DNA from: Gammaproteobacteria bacterium | GTDB lineage: Bacteria > Pseudomonadota > Gammaproteobacteria > Steroidobacterales > Woeseiaceae | Reading direction: 5' to 3' | DNA: 5,740 nt | NCBI GenBank assembly: GCA_003645495.1 | Contig: QNFK01000150.1 | Span: 1-5,740 of the forward strand | In this document: piece by piece, positions 1-5,603 of the stretch | How the letters are laid out: each line of letters opens with the position of its first letter | How positions within the stretch are numbered: the stretch's first letter is position 1 | Program-made: the position numbers and the translations under genes | The notes under the pieces: model-generated | Database searches by the model: none | What the model was told of the DNA's origin: nothing | Seen by the model: only the letters and a program-made list of their open reading frames with translations

Positions 1-300
1 CTCGCAACGTTTATCTATTTTGGCGATCCCGAAGATATTATTCCGGATCATATTCCGGTCATCGGTTTTCTCGATGACGTCATCATGATTGAGCTCATCG
101 TTCGCGAACTGCACCATGTTCGTGAAGCGTATGATGATTTTTGTGATTTCCGCGATGCTTACGACAAGAAACTCACCGCACAACAAGACGGTGTTATCAG
201 GCGGGATCGAATCGACAAGAAACGACAACAACTACATCAGAGAATGAAACGTCGTTTACAAAGCGATCGCCGAGCAAAAAAATCATCGGCGCTTTGGTAA
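1..300 (+). CDS. DUF1232 (YkvA-like) protein, 5' partial
   Basis: The reading frame is open from the first base of the window to the TAA at 298-300 and gives 99 residues; the true start lies upstream. Visible residues 10-26 read PEDIIPDHIPVIGFLDD, which is the DUF1232/YkvA signature (P-x-D-x-IPD-x-IP-x-x-G-x-LDD). In this family the signature sits in a short hydrophobic domain thought to be membrane-associated, with no established biochemical role. After it come an acidic and aromatic stretch (residues 42-55) and a strongly basic tail (about residues 66-94, rich in K, R and Q) that looks helical and soluble. An internal ATG at position 85 would start inside the domain and cut off the signature, so it is not the start. 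The gene converges on fabH and has no evident functional link to it. Family assignment is firm; function is unknown. Confidence 0.86.
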   Translation, partial: LATFIYFGDPEDIIPDHIPVIGFLDDVIMIELIVRELHHVREAYDDFCDFRDAYDKKLTAQQDGVIRRDRIDKKRQQLHQRMKRRLQSDRRAKKSSALW

Positions 301-420
301 ACAATTCGCGACGTCTTCACTCTCGTATATCTCTGTGCACTGTAACCAGGCACATTAGTTTAGACAGTCGCTCCTACAGTAAGGGAAATCCCACAAGACC
401 AAAAACTGTAGCGCGGGTTC

Positions 421-445
421 GTTGGAGCCCGTCCCGACGGGCGAC
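421..445. repeat. REP-like element, CCCGTC stem variant
   Basis: The element begins GTTGGAGC, contains the short palindrome GCCCGTC-CC-GACGGGC (427-442) and ends GCGAC. This matches the build of the REP arm at 4185-4208 (GTAGGTGC head, short GC palindrome, CGAA tail), with a different stem sequence. Head and tail are conserved while the stem differs, which fits REP sequences of gammaproteobacteria. It could alternatively be a simple transcript-end hairpin. Confidence 0.5.
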
Positions 446-476
446 AAACATTTACGGGCAAGCCCGTAAATGTTTG
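445..476. repeat. Perfect 15-bp inverted repeat
   Basis: CAAACATTTACGGGC (445-459) is followed by AA and then its exact reverse complement (462-476). The fold is a long hairpin with a minimal loop on either strand. It lies about 42 bases past the fabH stop and abuts the REP-like element at 421-445. Neither side carries the T-run of an intrinsic terminator, so a role in 3'-end protection or rho-dependent termination is only inferred. Confidence 0.7.
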
Positions 477-517
477 CAAAACTTCACCAACCACACCCGC
501 CACAAAAAACCGCCTGA

Positions 518-1486
518 TCAATAACGCATCAAAACCGATCCCCACGTAAACCCACCACCAAAGGCCTCCAAAAGAATCAAATGACCACGCTGTATCCGCC
601 CATCACGCACAGCCACGTCTAATGCCATCGGCACAGAAGCCGCCGACGTATTGCCATGATCCTGCACCGTTTGAATAACCTTATCCATCGGTAACTTCAG
701 GCGCTTTGCCGTTGCCTGAATGATGCGCAGATTTGCCTGGTGCGGGACCAGCCAGTCAAGGTCGTCCTTGTCGATGTTGTTCGCCTTCAGAGCCTGCTCG
801 GCAACATTCCCCAGCGTTCTCACGGCGACTTTGAAAACTTCGTTACCCTTCATGATGATTCGTGAATCTCCAAGTCCGGCTTTGGCGAGATCTTTTGATG
901 CGCCAACCGGATAGTAGAGCAAATCCCTATACTGACCATCGGCACCGAGATGCGTCGAAATAATTCCCGGTTCATCCGATGGCTGCACAATAACCGCGCC
1001 TGCACCGTCACCAAACAACACACAAGTACTGCGGTCACTCCAGTCAATTAACTTGGTAATAATTTCGGCGCCAATAATGAGCGCACATTTCGCCTCTCCC
1101 GCACGAACGAATTTATCCGCAGTCGAAAGCGCGTAAATAAATCCGGTGCACGCCGCCTCAATACTGAATGCGGGACAGCCATGTATTCCCATTCGATCCT
1201 GAATGATGGTCGCAATGTTCGGGAATATCAGGTCTGGGCTGGTTGTACCAACAATAATCAGGTCGATGTCATCAGCCGTGACATTCGCGGACTCCATCGC
1301 CTTTTTTGCGGCTTCTACGCAAAGATCGGATGTCGTCTGATCCTCTGATGCTACGTGTCGTCTTTCTACACCGGTACGAGTGCGGATCCATTCATCGGTG
1401 GTATCAACCAGTTTCTCCAGGTCGGCATTCGTCAGAATTTTTTCCGGAAGATAACGGCCTGTCCCTGCGATTTTCGAATAGATCAT
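518..1486 (-). CDS. fabH: Beta-ketoacyl-ACP synthase III (FabH)
   Basis: This is the cytoplasmic enzyme that starts type II fatty acid synthesis by condensing acetyl-CoA with malonyl-ACP to give acetoacetyl-ACP. The 322-residue protein is full length for the family (E. coli about 317). The N-terminus has the typical GTGRYLPE and DEWIRTRTGV segments. The Cys-His-Asn catalytic triad is present as Cys113 in EAACTGF, His249 in PHQAN and Asn279 in GNTSAAS. The FGDGAGA segment (158-164) and C-terminal EAFGGGFTWGS are also canonical. The ATG (1486-1484) overlaps the plsX stop as ATGA, and AGGAAG (1496-1491) precedes it by 4 bases, so translation is probably coupled to plsX. It is the last gene of the visible operon: no fabD follows, which differs from the common plsX-fabH-fabD-fabG-acpP order. 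Confidence 0.98.
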   Translation of the reverse strand: MIYSKIAGTGRYLPEKILTNADLEKLVDTTDEWIRTRTGVERRHVASEDQTTSDLCVEAAKKAMESANVTADDIDLIIVGTTSPDLIFPNIATIIQDRMGIHGCPAFSIEAACTGFIYALSTADKFVRAGEAKCALIIGAEIITKLIDWSDRSTCVLFGDGAGAVIVQPSDEPGIISTHLGADGQYRDLLYYPVGASKDLAKAGLGDSRIIMKGNEVFKVAVRTLGNVAEQALKANNIDKDDLDWLVPHQANLRIIQATAKRLKLPMDKVIQTVQDHGNTSAASVPMALDVAVRDGRIQRGHLILLEAFGGGFTWGSVLMRY

Positions 1487-2493
1487 GCGGCTTCCTGTTG
1501 CATAAGTCTTCTGATTTGTTCCGGCACCTGGTTTTTGACTTCTACCAGTGCCGTTTCGATAGCGTGTTGAAACGCATACGAATCTGCACCGCCGTGGCTT
1601 TTTATAACGATACCATTAAGACCGACCAGGGAGGCACCATTATAATTTCTTGAATCCATTTCAACAGAAAGCTTATTCAGGACAGGCATCGCGACCATTG
1701 CCTGAATTTTGGTCAACCAGTTGCGCACAAATGCGCGCCGCAGGTAATGTGAAGCCAGTCCAACAGTACCTTCCATGGTCTTGACTGCAACGTTTCCAGT
1801 GAAACCATCCGTTACGACAACATCCGTTTTGCCGGAAAAAATTTCATTACCCTCGATGAAACCGATGTAATTGAGTCCGCTGGCTTCCAGTAGCGCTGCG
1901 CCCTCGCGAACCGTATCGTTACCTTTGATGTCCTCGGCACCGATGTTAAGCAGGGCAACCCGCGGTTGCTCGATAGTGCGTATGTCTGCAGTCACAATCG
2001 ATCCCATCACGGCAAATTGAAACAACTGCGCAGCATTGGTAACGGTATTGGCGCCGAGGTCAAGCATATGTACCGTGCCACCGATCGCAGGTAGCTCGGC
2101 AATGATTGCCGGTCGATCGATCCCGGGTAACATCTTAAGAACAAATTTGGCGGTCGCCATTAACGCACCGGTGTTACCAGCGCTAACGCATGCTGCTGCT
2201 GTGCCATCTTTAACCAGATTAATTGCAGCGCGCATCGAGGAATCTTTTTTCTTGCGCAACGCGTCTGCGGGCGATTCGGACATTCCGACCACTTCGGTCG
2301 AATGTTTTATGCCCAGACGCTTTTCACTACCAACAATTCGTGTAACGAGACCGTTGAGTTCCTCTTCATCGCCGACCAGGATGAGTTCGAGATTCGGATG
2401 TTTCTCCAGGCACGAATGTGCAGCCCGCACCACAATCTCGGCGCCGAGGTCGCCGCTCATGGCATCGAGTGATATTACGGATTTTGTTCCCAC
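1483..2493 (-). CDS. plsX: Phosphate acyltransferase PlsX
   Basis: PlsX converts acyl-ACP and phosphate into acyl-phosphate, the donor for PlsY in phospholipid synthesis; it is a peripheral membrane enzyme. The protein has 336 residues, normal for the family. Recognisable blocks are LDAMSGD (9-15; most members have LDAMGGD), SAGNTGA (104-110), LNIGAED (182-188), the block TDGFTGNVAVKTMEG (228-242) and YNGASLVGLNGIVIKSHG (284-301). The start is GTG (2493-2491): an in-frame TGA lies five codons upstream, no other start codon lies between, and starting here gives the normal N-terminus. The ribosome binding site is weak (GAAAGA-like). It follows rpmF by 58 bases and overlaps fabH by 4 bases, so these genes should share a transcript. 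Confidence 0.98.
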   Translation of the reverse strand: MGTKSVISLDAMSGDLGAEIVVRAAHSCLEKHPNLELILVGDEEELNGLVTRIVGSEKRLGIKHSTEVVGMSESPADALRKKKDSSMRAAINLVKDGTAAACVSAGNTGALMATAKFVLKMLPGIDRPAIIAELPAIGGTVHMLDLGANTVTNAAQLFQFAVMGSIVTADIRTIEQPRVALLNIGAEDIKGNDTVREGAALLEASGLNYIGFIEGNEIFSGKTDVVVTDGFTGNVAVKTMEGTVGLASHYLRRAFVRNWLTKIQAMVAMPVLNKLSVEMDSRNYNGASLVGLNGIVIKSHGGADSYAFQHAIETALVEVKNQVPEQIRRLMQQEAA

Positions 2494-2551
2494 GGAATCT
2501 TTCGGTCAGGTGACGCGAAGTTCGATTCACCGTTCCTGAGATCGAGAACGC

Positions 2552-2743
2552 CTACTCTTCGACGTCTTCTTCGACTTGCACGACAACCTGGTTGCCGCGA
2601 TAGAAACCGTCAGGTGTGACGCGATGCCGCAGGTGAGTCTCTCCTGACGTCGGATCTACCGAAAGCGTCGGGTTCTTGAGCTTGTCATGCACACGTCGCA
2701 TGCCGCGAGTGGATGGGGTCCTGCGACTTTTTTGAACAGCCAT
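2552..2743 (-). CDS. rpmF: 50S ribosomal protein L32
   Basis: This is a component of the large ribosomal subunit. The 63-residue product begins MAVQKSRRTPSTRGMRR and contains LSVDPTSGETHLRHRVT and DGFYRG, matching bacterial L32. It lacks the zinc-binding cysteine pairs of C+ L32 forms, as in E. coli. The start is ATG at 2743-2741, because AGGAG (2754-2750) lies 6 bases upstream; the longer open frame reaching 2821 would add 26 unrelated residues and ignore this site. After the usual core it carries the acidic end VQVEEDVEE, about six residues longer than E. coli L32 (57 aa). It sits between yceD and plsX, as in other gammaproteobacteria, so ribosomal protein and lipid synthesis genes are co-transcribed. 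Confidence 0.97.
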   Translation of the reverse strand: MAVQKSRRTPSTRGMRRVHDKLKNPTLSVDPTSGETHLRHRVTPDGFYRGNQVVVQVEEDVEE

Positions 2744-2760
2744 TTTATTCTCCTGCAAAC

Positions 2761-2780
2761 GATGGCACTTTTCGGCCATC
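2761..2780 (-). promoter_or_regulatory. Hairpin in the rpmF leader
   Basis: GATGGC (2761-2766) pairs with GCCATC (2775-2780) across an 8-base loop. In the operon transcript it lies a few bases upstream of the rpmF Shine-Dalgarno site. It could be a processing site or affect translation of L32, but no function is shown by sequence alone. Confidence 0.4.
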
Positions 2781-2801
2781 ATTAAATTCCATGTTACCCG
2801 C

Positions 2802-2817
2802 CAGGCCACCCGGCCTG
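2802..2817 (-). other. Hairpin between yceD and rpmF
   Basis: CAGGCC (2802-2807) pairs with GGCCTG (2812-2817) across a 4-base loop, 12 bases after the yceD stop. No T-run follows on the minus strand, so it does not look like a terminator. It may protect the yceD 3' end after cleavage of the operon mRNA. Confidence 0.45.
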
Positions 2818-2829
2818 ACACTTATTAAT

Positions 2830-3393
2830 TCATTTGCCCATTTGCGACTTCAGGTCCGCAAACGGCCGGGCAGTGCCAGATTTTTCCTGCACTACATCAT
2901 CTGCCAGTTGACCGCACAAGTCTCGCGACGAGTGCAGCGGCGACAATGGCAAAGCCATAATCAGCGCCTCTTCCACAATATCCAGAGGCCGGATCGTATC
3001 CTCTGCAAGCTCCCAAACTTCAAATTCAGAGAACGCTGTCTCTGCTGCCTTCAACCGCGGCGATTCCTTCACCAAAACCATCTTCAACTCTGTCTCAACG
3101 GCTATCTCACAGGGTTCGAGACAACGTTGACACAGGGCTGCAATGTTCGCCGTCACCTGGCCCGTCAGCGCCGGAAATTCCTTCTTGCTATCGGCCCAGG
3201 AAAAATCGAGTTTAATCCCGACCGGCGCCATGCGCCATTGTGCGGGCACAAGTTGCGCAGGAACTTCGGCCAGATCTGCCTCAACAATTTCAAGCAAGCG
3301 CTTAAAATCTTGAATTTTCCCTTCAGTTTCAAAGGTTTGCCCGCGGTCCGCAAGATCTCCTGGCGACGCGTGATCTAGCAGTGGATTGGCCAT
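2830..3393 (-). CDS. yceD: YceD family protein (DUF177), 23S rRNA accumulation factor
   Basis: YceD/DUF177 proteins are needed for normal 23S rRNA accumulation in bacteria and plant plastids; the mechanism is not settled. From ATG 3393 the protein has 187 residues (E. coli 173). Family marks are the LCQRCLEP motif with Cys88 and Cys91, the acidic LDIVEEALIMALPLSP segment (137-152), a third cysteine at 160 (DLCG), and the C-terminal RPFADLKSQ, comparable to NPFAVLASLK in E. coli YceD. The open frame extends up to 3498, but the extra 35 residues are unlike the family and would begin upstream of the promoter at 3403-3431. No Shine-Dalgarno precedes 3393, which fits a nearly leaderless mRNA. It is the first gene of the yceD-rpmF-plsX-fabH operon and lies 86 bases from rpmF. 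Confidence 0.94.
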   Translation of the reverse strand: MANPLLDHASPGDLADRGQTFETEGKIQDFKRLLEIVEADLAEVPAQLVPAQWRMAPVGIKLDFSWADSKKEFPALTGQVTANIAALCQRCLEPCEIAVETELKMVLVKESPRLKAAETAFSEFEVWELAEDTIRPLDIVEEALIMALPLSPLHSSRDLCGQLADDVVQEKSGTARPFADLKSQMGK

Positions 3394-3402
3394 GGCGCGC
3401 GC

Positions 3403-3431
3403 ATGATAAGGAGGACACCCGCTGCTGTCAA
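3403..3431 (-). promoter_or_regulatory. Sigma70 promoter of the yceD-rpmF-plsX-fabH operon
   Basis: On the minus strand TTGACA (3431-3426), a perfect -35, is followed after exactly 17 bases by TATCAT (3408-3403), one mismatch from the -10 consensus. The expected transcription start is about 3398-3393, that is 0-5 bases before the yceD ATG at 3393. This is the best promoter in the window on sequence grounds. Confidence 0.82.
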
Positions 3432-3465
3432 AGGTTCGTTTCACCTGCGGGCGGTGATTTTGCGA

Positions 3466-3492
3466 TTGTGCGCCGCTTAAAGCCGCTACAAT
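3466..3492 (+). promoter_or_regulatory. Candidate promoter of maf
   Basis: TACAAT (3487-3492) is a good -10 match. The best -35 is TTGTGC (3466-3471) with a short 15-base spacer. It predicts a start near 3499 and a leader of about 24 bases before the maf ATG. It diverges from the yceD promoter, whose -35 ends 34 bases away. Confidence 0.4.
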
Positions 3493-3522
3493 TAACAAAA
3501 CACCACAACATACTGATTACAT

Positions 3523-4116
3523 ATGCAAAACCCCTCCGCCGCCCCGATCCTGCTGGCATCAGCTTCGCGCTACCGCCAGAGTCTGCTGGATCGTTTTCTT
3601 GACGACTACCAGATGGTCGCACCTGATATAGATGAGTCGGCTGCAGAGGGAGAGGACCCTGAAGCACTGGCCGGCCGCCTGGCACGGGAAAAGGCGGAAG
3701 CGGTATCGAGTACGAATCGTGATGCCCTGGTCATCGGCGCAGATCAACTCGCGGTACTCGATGGCGTCGTGTTGGGCAAACCGGGTGATCATCAAAAAGC
3801 GGTAGAACAATTGCTGGCTGCATCCGGGCGCTCGGTAAGTTTCCTGACAGCAGTTTGCGTTCTGGATGCTGCGAGCCGTCGCCGCTATGAACACATTGAC
3901 AAGACAACAGTGAGATTTCGCCAGTTTGACCGGCGCCTGGCGGACGCCTATCTGTACCATGACAAACCCTACGATTGCGCTGGAAGCTTCAAGATCGAGG
4001 GTGCCGGCTTTGTGCTGTTCGATTCGGTCACTACCGATGACCCGACTGCGCTGATTGGTTTGCCTATGATCTGGTTGGCCGGGAGGTTGCAGGAGTTGGG
4101 GTATTTAGTGGCTTGA
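3523..4116 (+). CDS. maf: Maf/YceF nucleotide pyrophosphatase
   Basis: Maf proteins are cytoplasmic nucleotide pyrophosphatases that hydrolyse non-canonical NTPs to NMP and pyrophosphate. The E. coli protein at this locus, YceF, prefers m7GTP. The 197-residue product matches YceF throughout: ILLASASRYR (9-18) for the phosphate-binding N-terminus, DIDES (35-39), AREKA (54-58), IGADQ (71-75) with the catalytic Asp74, GKP (85-87), CAGSFKIEG (152-160) and LIGLP (177-181). Most homologues have GSDQ, here GADQ; the catalytic Asp and the following Gln are kept. ATG 3523 puts the conserved start of the domain at residue 8, but no clear Shine-Dalgarno precedes it. It is transcribed divergently from yceD and convergently with rluC, as in E. 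coli. The m7GTP preference is inferred from the YceF-like sequence and synteny. Confidence 0.95.
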   Translation: MQNPSAAPILLASASRYRQSLLDRFLDDYQMVAPDIDESAAEGEDPEALAGRLAREKAEAVSSTNRDALVIGADQLAVLDGVVLGKPGDHQKAVEQLLAASGRSVSFLTAVCVLDAASRRRYEHIDKTTVRFRQFDRRLADAYLYHDKPYDCAGSFKIEGAGFVLFDSVTTDDPTALIGLPMIWLAGRLQELGYLVA

Positions 4117-4145
4117 ATTGTGGTGTTGTGGGTATGTACCGACCA

Positions 4146-4208
4146 ATTCGCGGCTAAAGCCGCTCCTACGGTCTGTGCCAATCTGTAGGTGCGGCTTTAG
4201 CCGCGAAT
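4146..4208. repeat. Inverted REP pair (BIME-like)
   Basis: Two 24-base arms at 4146-4169 and 4185-4208 are reverse complements with a single mismatch (position 4190), separated by 15 bases. Each arm holds its own small palindrome, GCGGCT-AA-AGCCGC (4150-4163) in the left arm, with a conserved CTCCTAC/GTAGG outer end. This is the classic layout of REP doublets spread by RAYT transposases in Pseudomonas and related gammaproteobacteria. It lies between the convergent maf and rluC genes, and the right arm runs into the rluC stop codon. The folded pair could protect or end both transcripts. No transposase is in the window. Confidence 0.88.
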
Positions 4209-5183
4209 GGGCCGGTTCCGCGACCTGGCCAAACCCTTGCTCAAAAACCTTTCCAGGTCATCCGCGAGCGGTGCCACGAAATGCTGTTCGGTGCCACTTG
4301 CATCAGGAAATGAAATCGACTGAGCATGCAAAAACAAACGCCTTAATCCCAGTTTTTTCGCCATTGCGTTCGCCTTTGAATCCCCATAACGCTCATCACC
4401 AGCCAGCGGGTGGCCCATATGCTCTGCATGCACGCGAATCTGGTGAGTACGTCCTGTCAGCGGCTGACATTGCAACAAGCTGAACTTTCCATAAGTGCGT
4501 GACAGGCGAAACTTTGTTTGCGCAGGCTTCCCCGAAACACGCACAACAACATGCCGCTCACCATTTTGTCGATGCTGCACATACAAGGGCGCGTCGACCA
4601 GGTGCTCACCAAATTGCCAGTCACCGACCACCAGGGCGAGGTAGCTTTTCTCCACAATTCCTTCACGAAATTTCTCATGCAATTCACGCAGGGCGCTACG
4701 GCGTTTCGCGAGTACCAGGCACCCCGACGTTTCCCGATCAAGACGATGCGCCAGCGACAAATCCCGCAAATCCGGACGGGCTTCGCGCAGCAGTTCGATG
4801 ACCCCATGACTGATGCCACTGCCCCCGTGCACGGCGACGCCACTGGGCTTGTCGATGACCAGAAGGCGCTTGTCTTCATAGATAATCCGCTTTTCCAGGC
4901 TGGCAACACGTCCCGGGGGTGCCGCTCCGGGGCCAGTACTGATACGCGCTGGCGGAATGCGGACTTCGTCACCATCCTCGAGCCGGTAATCTGCCCGGAC
5001 GCGACCCCCATTCACTCTTACCTCGCCACGGCGCAGAATCCGGTACAGGCGACTGCGCGGCAATCCAGGCAGCTCGCGGCGCAGAAAATTGTCCAGCCGC
5101 TGGCCGGCCATATCGCCGTCAACGCGAACCTTGCGTACGCCCGTTTGCCGGACACCCTGCTCTGAATTGGCACTGGAATTCAT
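4197..5183 (-). CDS. rluC: 23S rRNA pseudouridine synthase RluC
   Basis: In E. coli RluC makes pseudouridines 955, 2504 and 2580 of 23S rRNA. The 328-residue protein (E. coli 319) has an S4 RNA-binding domain at about residues 28-80 (GQRLDNFLRRELPG, YRILRRGEVRVN, GDEVRIPP) and a RluA-type catalytic domain after it. Visible motifs are DKPSGVAVHGGSG (111-123), the catalytic block AHRLDRETSG (145-154) with Asp149, and PLTGRTHQIRVH (241-252). ATG 5183 leaves a short variable tail before the S4 domain; no good Shine-Dalgarno precedes it. RluD is excluded by the S4 and GSG sequences typical of RluC and by the synteny with rne. The last codons (Ile-Arg-Gly-stop) lie inside a REP arm, so the very C-terminus may be recent. 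It is divergent from rne. Confidence 0.95.
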   Translation of the reverse strand: MNSSANSEQGVRQTGVRKVRVDGDMAGQRLDNFLRRELPGLPRSRLYRILRRGEVRVNGGRVRADYRLEDGDEVRIPPARISTGPGAAPPGRVASLEKRIIYEDKRLLVIDKPSGVAVHGGSGISHGVIELLREARPDLRDLSLAHRLDRETSGCLVLAKRRSALRELHEKFREGIVEKSYLALVVGDWQFGEHLVDAPLYVQHRQNGERHVVVRVSGKPAQTKFRLSRTYGKFSLLQCQPLTGRTHQIRVHAEHMGHPLAGDERYGDSKANAMAKKLGLRRLFLHAQSISFPDASGTEQHFVAPLADDLERFLSKGLARSRNRPIRG

Positions 5184-5226
5184 AAAAATGGAACTTATTT
5201 TAGTGAGGTCAATGACTTATTTCACA

Positions 5227-5254
5227 TTGCCGAAGCGCGATGCTGTGCTATATT
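5227..5254 (+). promoter_or_regulatory. Promoter of rne
   Basis: TTGCCG (5227-5232) and TATATT (5249-5254) are separated by 16 bases, and TG at 5246-5247 makes an extended -10 (TGCTATATT). The expected transcription start near 5261 gives a leader of about 355 bases. That is close to the 361-base leader of E. coli rne, which supports the assignment. Confidence 0.7.
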
Positions 5255-5256
5255 AC

Positions 5257-5284
5257 CTCCCTGTGACGGTACAGGGGGCTTTTT
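5257..5284 (+). terminator. Terminator-like hairpin at the start of the rne leader
   Basis: CTCCCTGT (5257-5264) pairs with ACAGGGGG (5271-5278; one G-T pair) around the loop GACGGT, followed by C and five Ts (5280-5284). It has the shape of an intrinsic terminator, but it overlaps the predicted start of the rne transcript. It may instead be a 5' stem that shields the rne mRNA, or an attenuator if transcription starts upstream. Confidence 0.45.
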
Positions 5285-5352
5285 CCCCGCCGCACATTCG
5301 ATTTTTTCTCCTGAACGGCAAGACCCGTCCAACGAGCAAAAATGTATTCAAT

Positions 5353-5379
5353 TCTGGCCTTGCGATGCGCAAGACCAGA
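5353..5379 (+). other. Long hairpin in the rne leader
   Basis: TTGCG/CGCAA (5360-5364 and 5368-5372) with an ATG triloop continues through a C-G pair, one C-A mismatch and a 5-bp stem TCTGG/CCAGA (5353-5357 and 5375-5379). In an RNA from the minus strand the mismatch becomes a G-U pair. It has no T-run, so it is not a terminator. It lies about 95 bases into the predicted rne leader. Confidence 0.6.
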
Positions 5380-5603
5380 TTCCACGGCAGCTAGCACGGT
5401 ATACCGGCGAGCGCCGACGCGGCACAGCCGCAGGGTATAAATGATCAGTTTTCTGCTGGACCTGGTTTTCGAAAATCAGCTCCGACCGAAGTTTGTCAAT
5501 CTGAACGCAGGTAATTCTTACCTGGCGTCTTTGTACGTATTCCCCTGCTCCGCCGCATCGCCCTCATTAAGCCACACCCGCCTGCTGCCCGATAAAAACT
5601 ATC

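Larger units (their letters stand above)
301..517. repeat. Convergent intergenic region with REP-like palindromes
   Basis: This 217-base gap lies between the stops of the DUF1232 gene and fabH. It holds no credible gene but several inverted repeats: CTACAGT (374-380) with ACTGTAG (405-411), a 7-bp stem at 414-420/425-431, a 7-bp stem at 427-433/436-442, and a 15-bp stem at 445-459/462-476. The short ORFs crossing it have no ribosome binding site or recognisable domain. No hairpin is followed by a good T-run on either strand, so I see no classical intrinsic terminator. The hairpins may still mark the 3' ends of both transcripts. Confidence 0.65.

Noticed and set aside
498..517. T-run after fabH on the minus strand (GGTTTTTTG) as an intrinsic terminator
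   Set aside because: No GC-rich stem immediately precedes the Ts.
2036..2539. 167-residue open frame on the plus strand opposite plsX
   Set aside because: It is a low-complexity Ser/Arg/Pro-rich shadow of plsX without a start signal.
2713..3378. 221-residue open frame on the plus strand opposite yceD and the yceD-rpmF gap
   Set aside because: It lies antisense to the well-supported yceD, has no ribosome binding site or recognisable domain, and is rich in Arg, Cys and Phe as expected for a shadow frame.
3408..3414. AAGGAGG, a perfect Shine-Dalgarno-like string on the plus strand
   Set aside because: No start codon follows at a suitable distance on the plus strand; it is part of the spacer and -10 region of the minus-strand yceD promoter.
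3472..3487. GCCGC-TTAAA-GCCGC resembling a REP core
   Set aside because: The two GCCGC units are direct, not inverted, and the conserved REP head and tail are missing; it lies in the maf promoter spacer.
4518..5165. 215-residue open frame on the plus strand opposite rluC
   Set aside because: It is fully antisense to rluC, whose motifs are unmistakable; no domain or start signal was seen.
5184..5226. Candidate rluC promoter (TAAAAT at 5202-5197 on the minus strand, or TTGACC at 5212-5207)
   Set aside because: Neither box has a convincing partner at 16-18 bases, so the rluC promoter cannot be placed with confidence.
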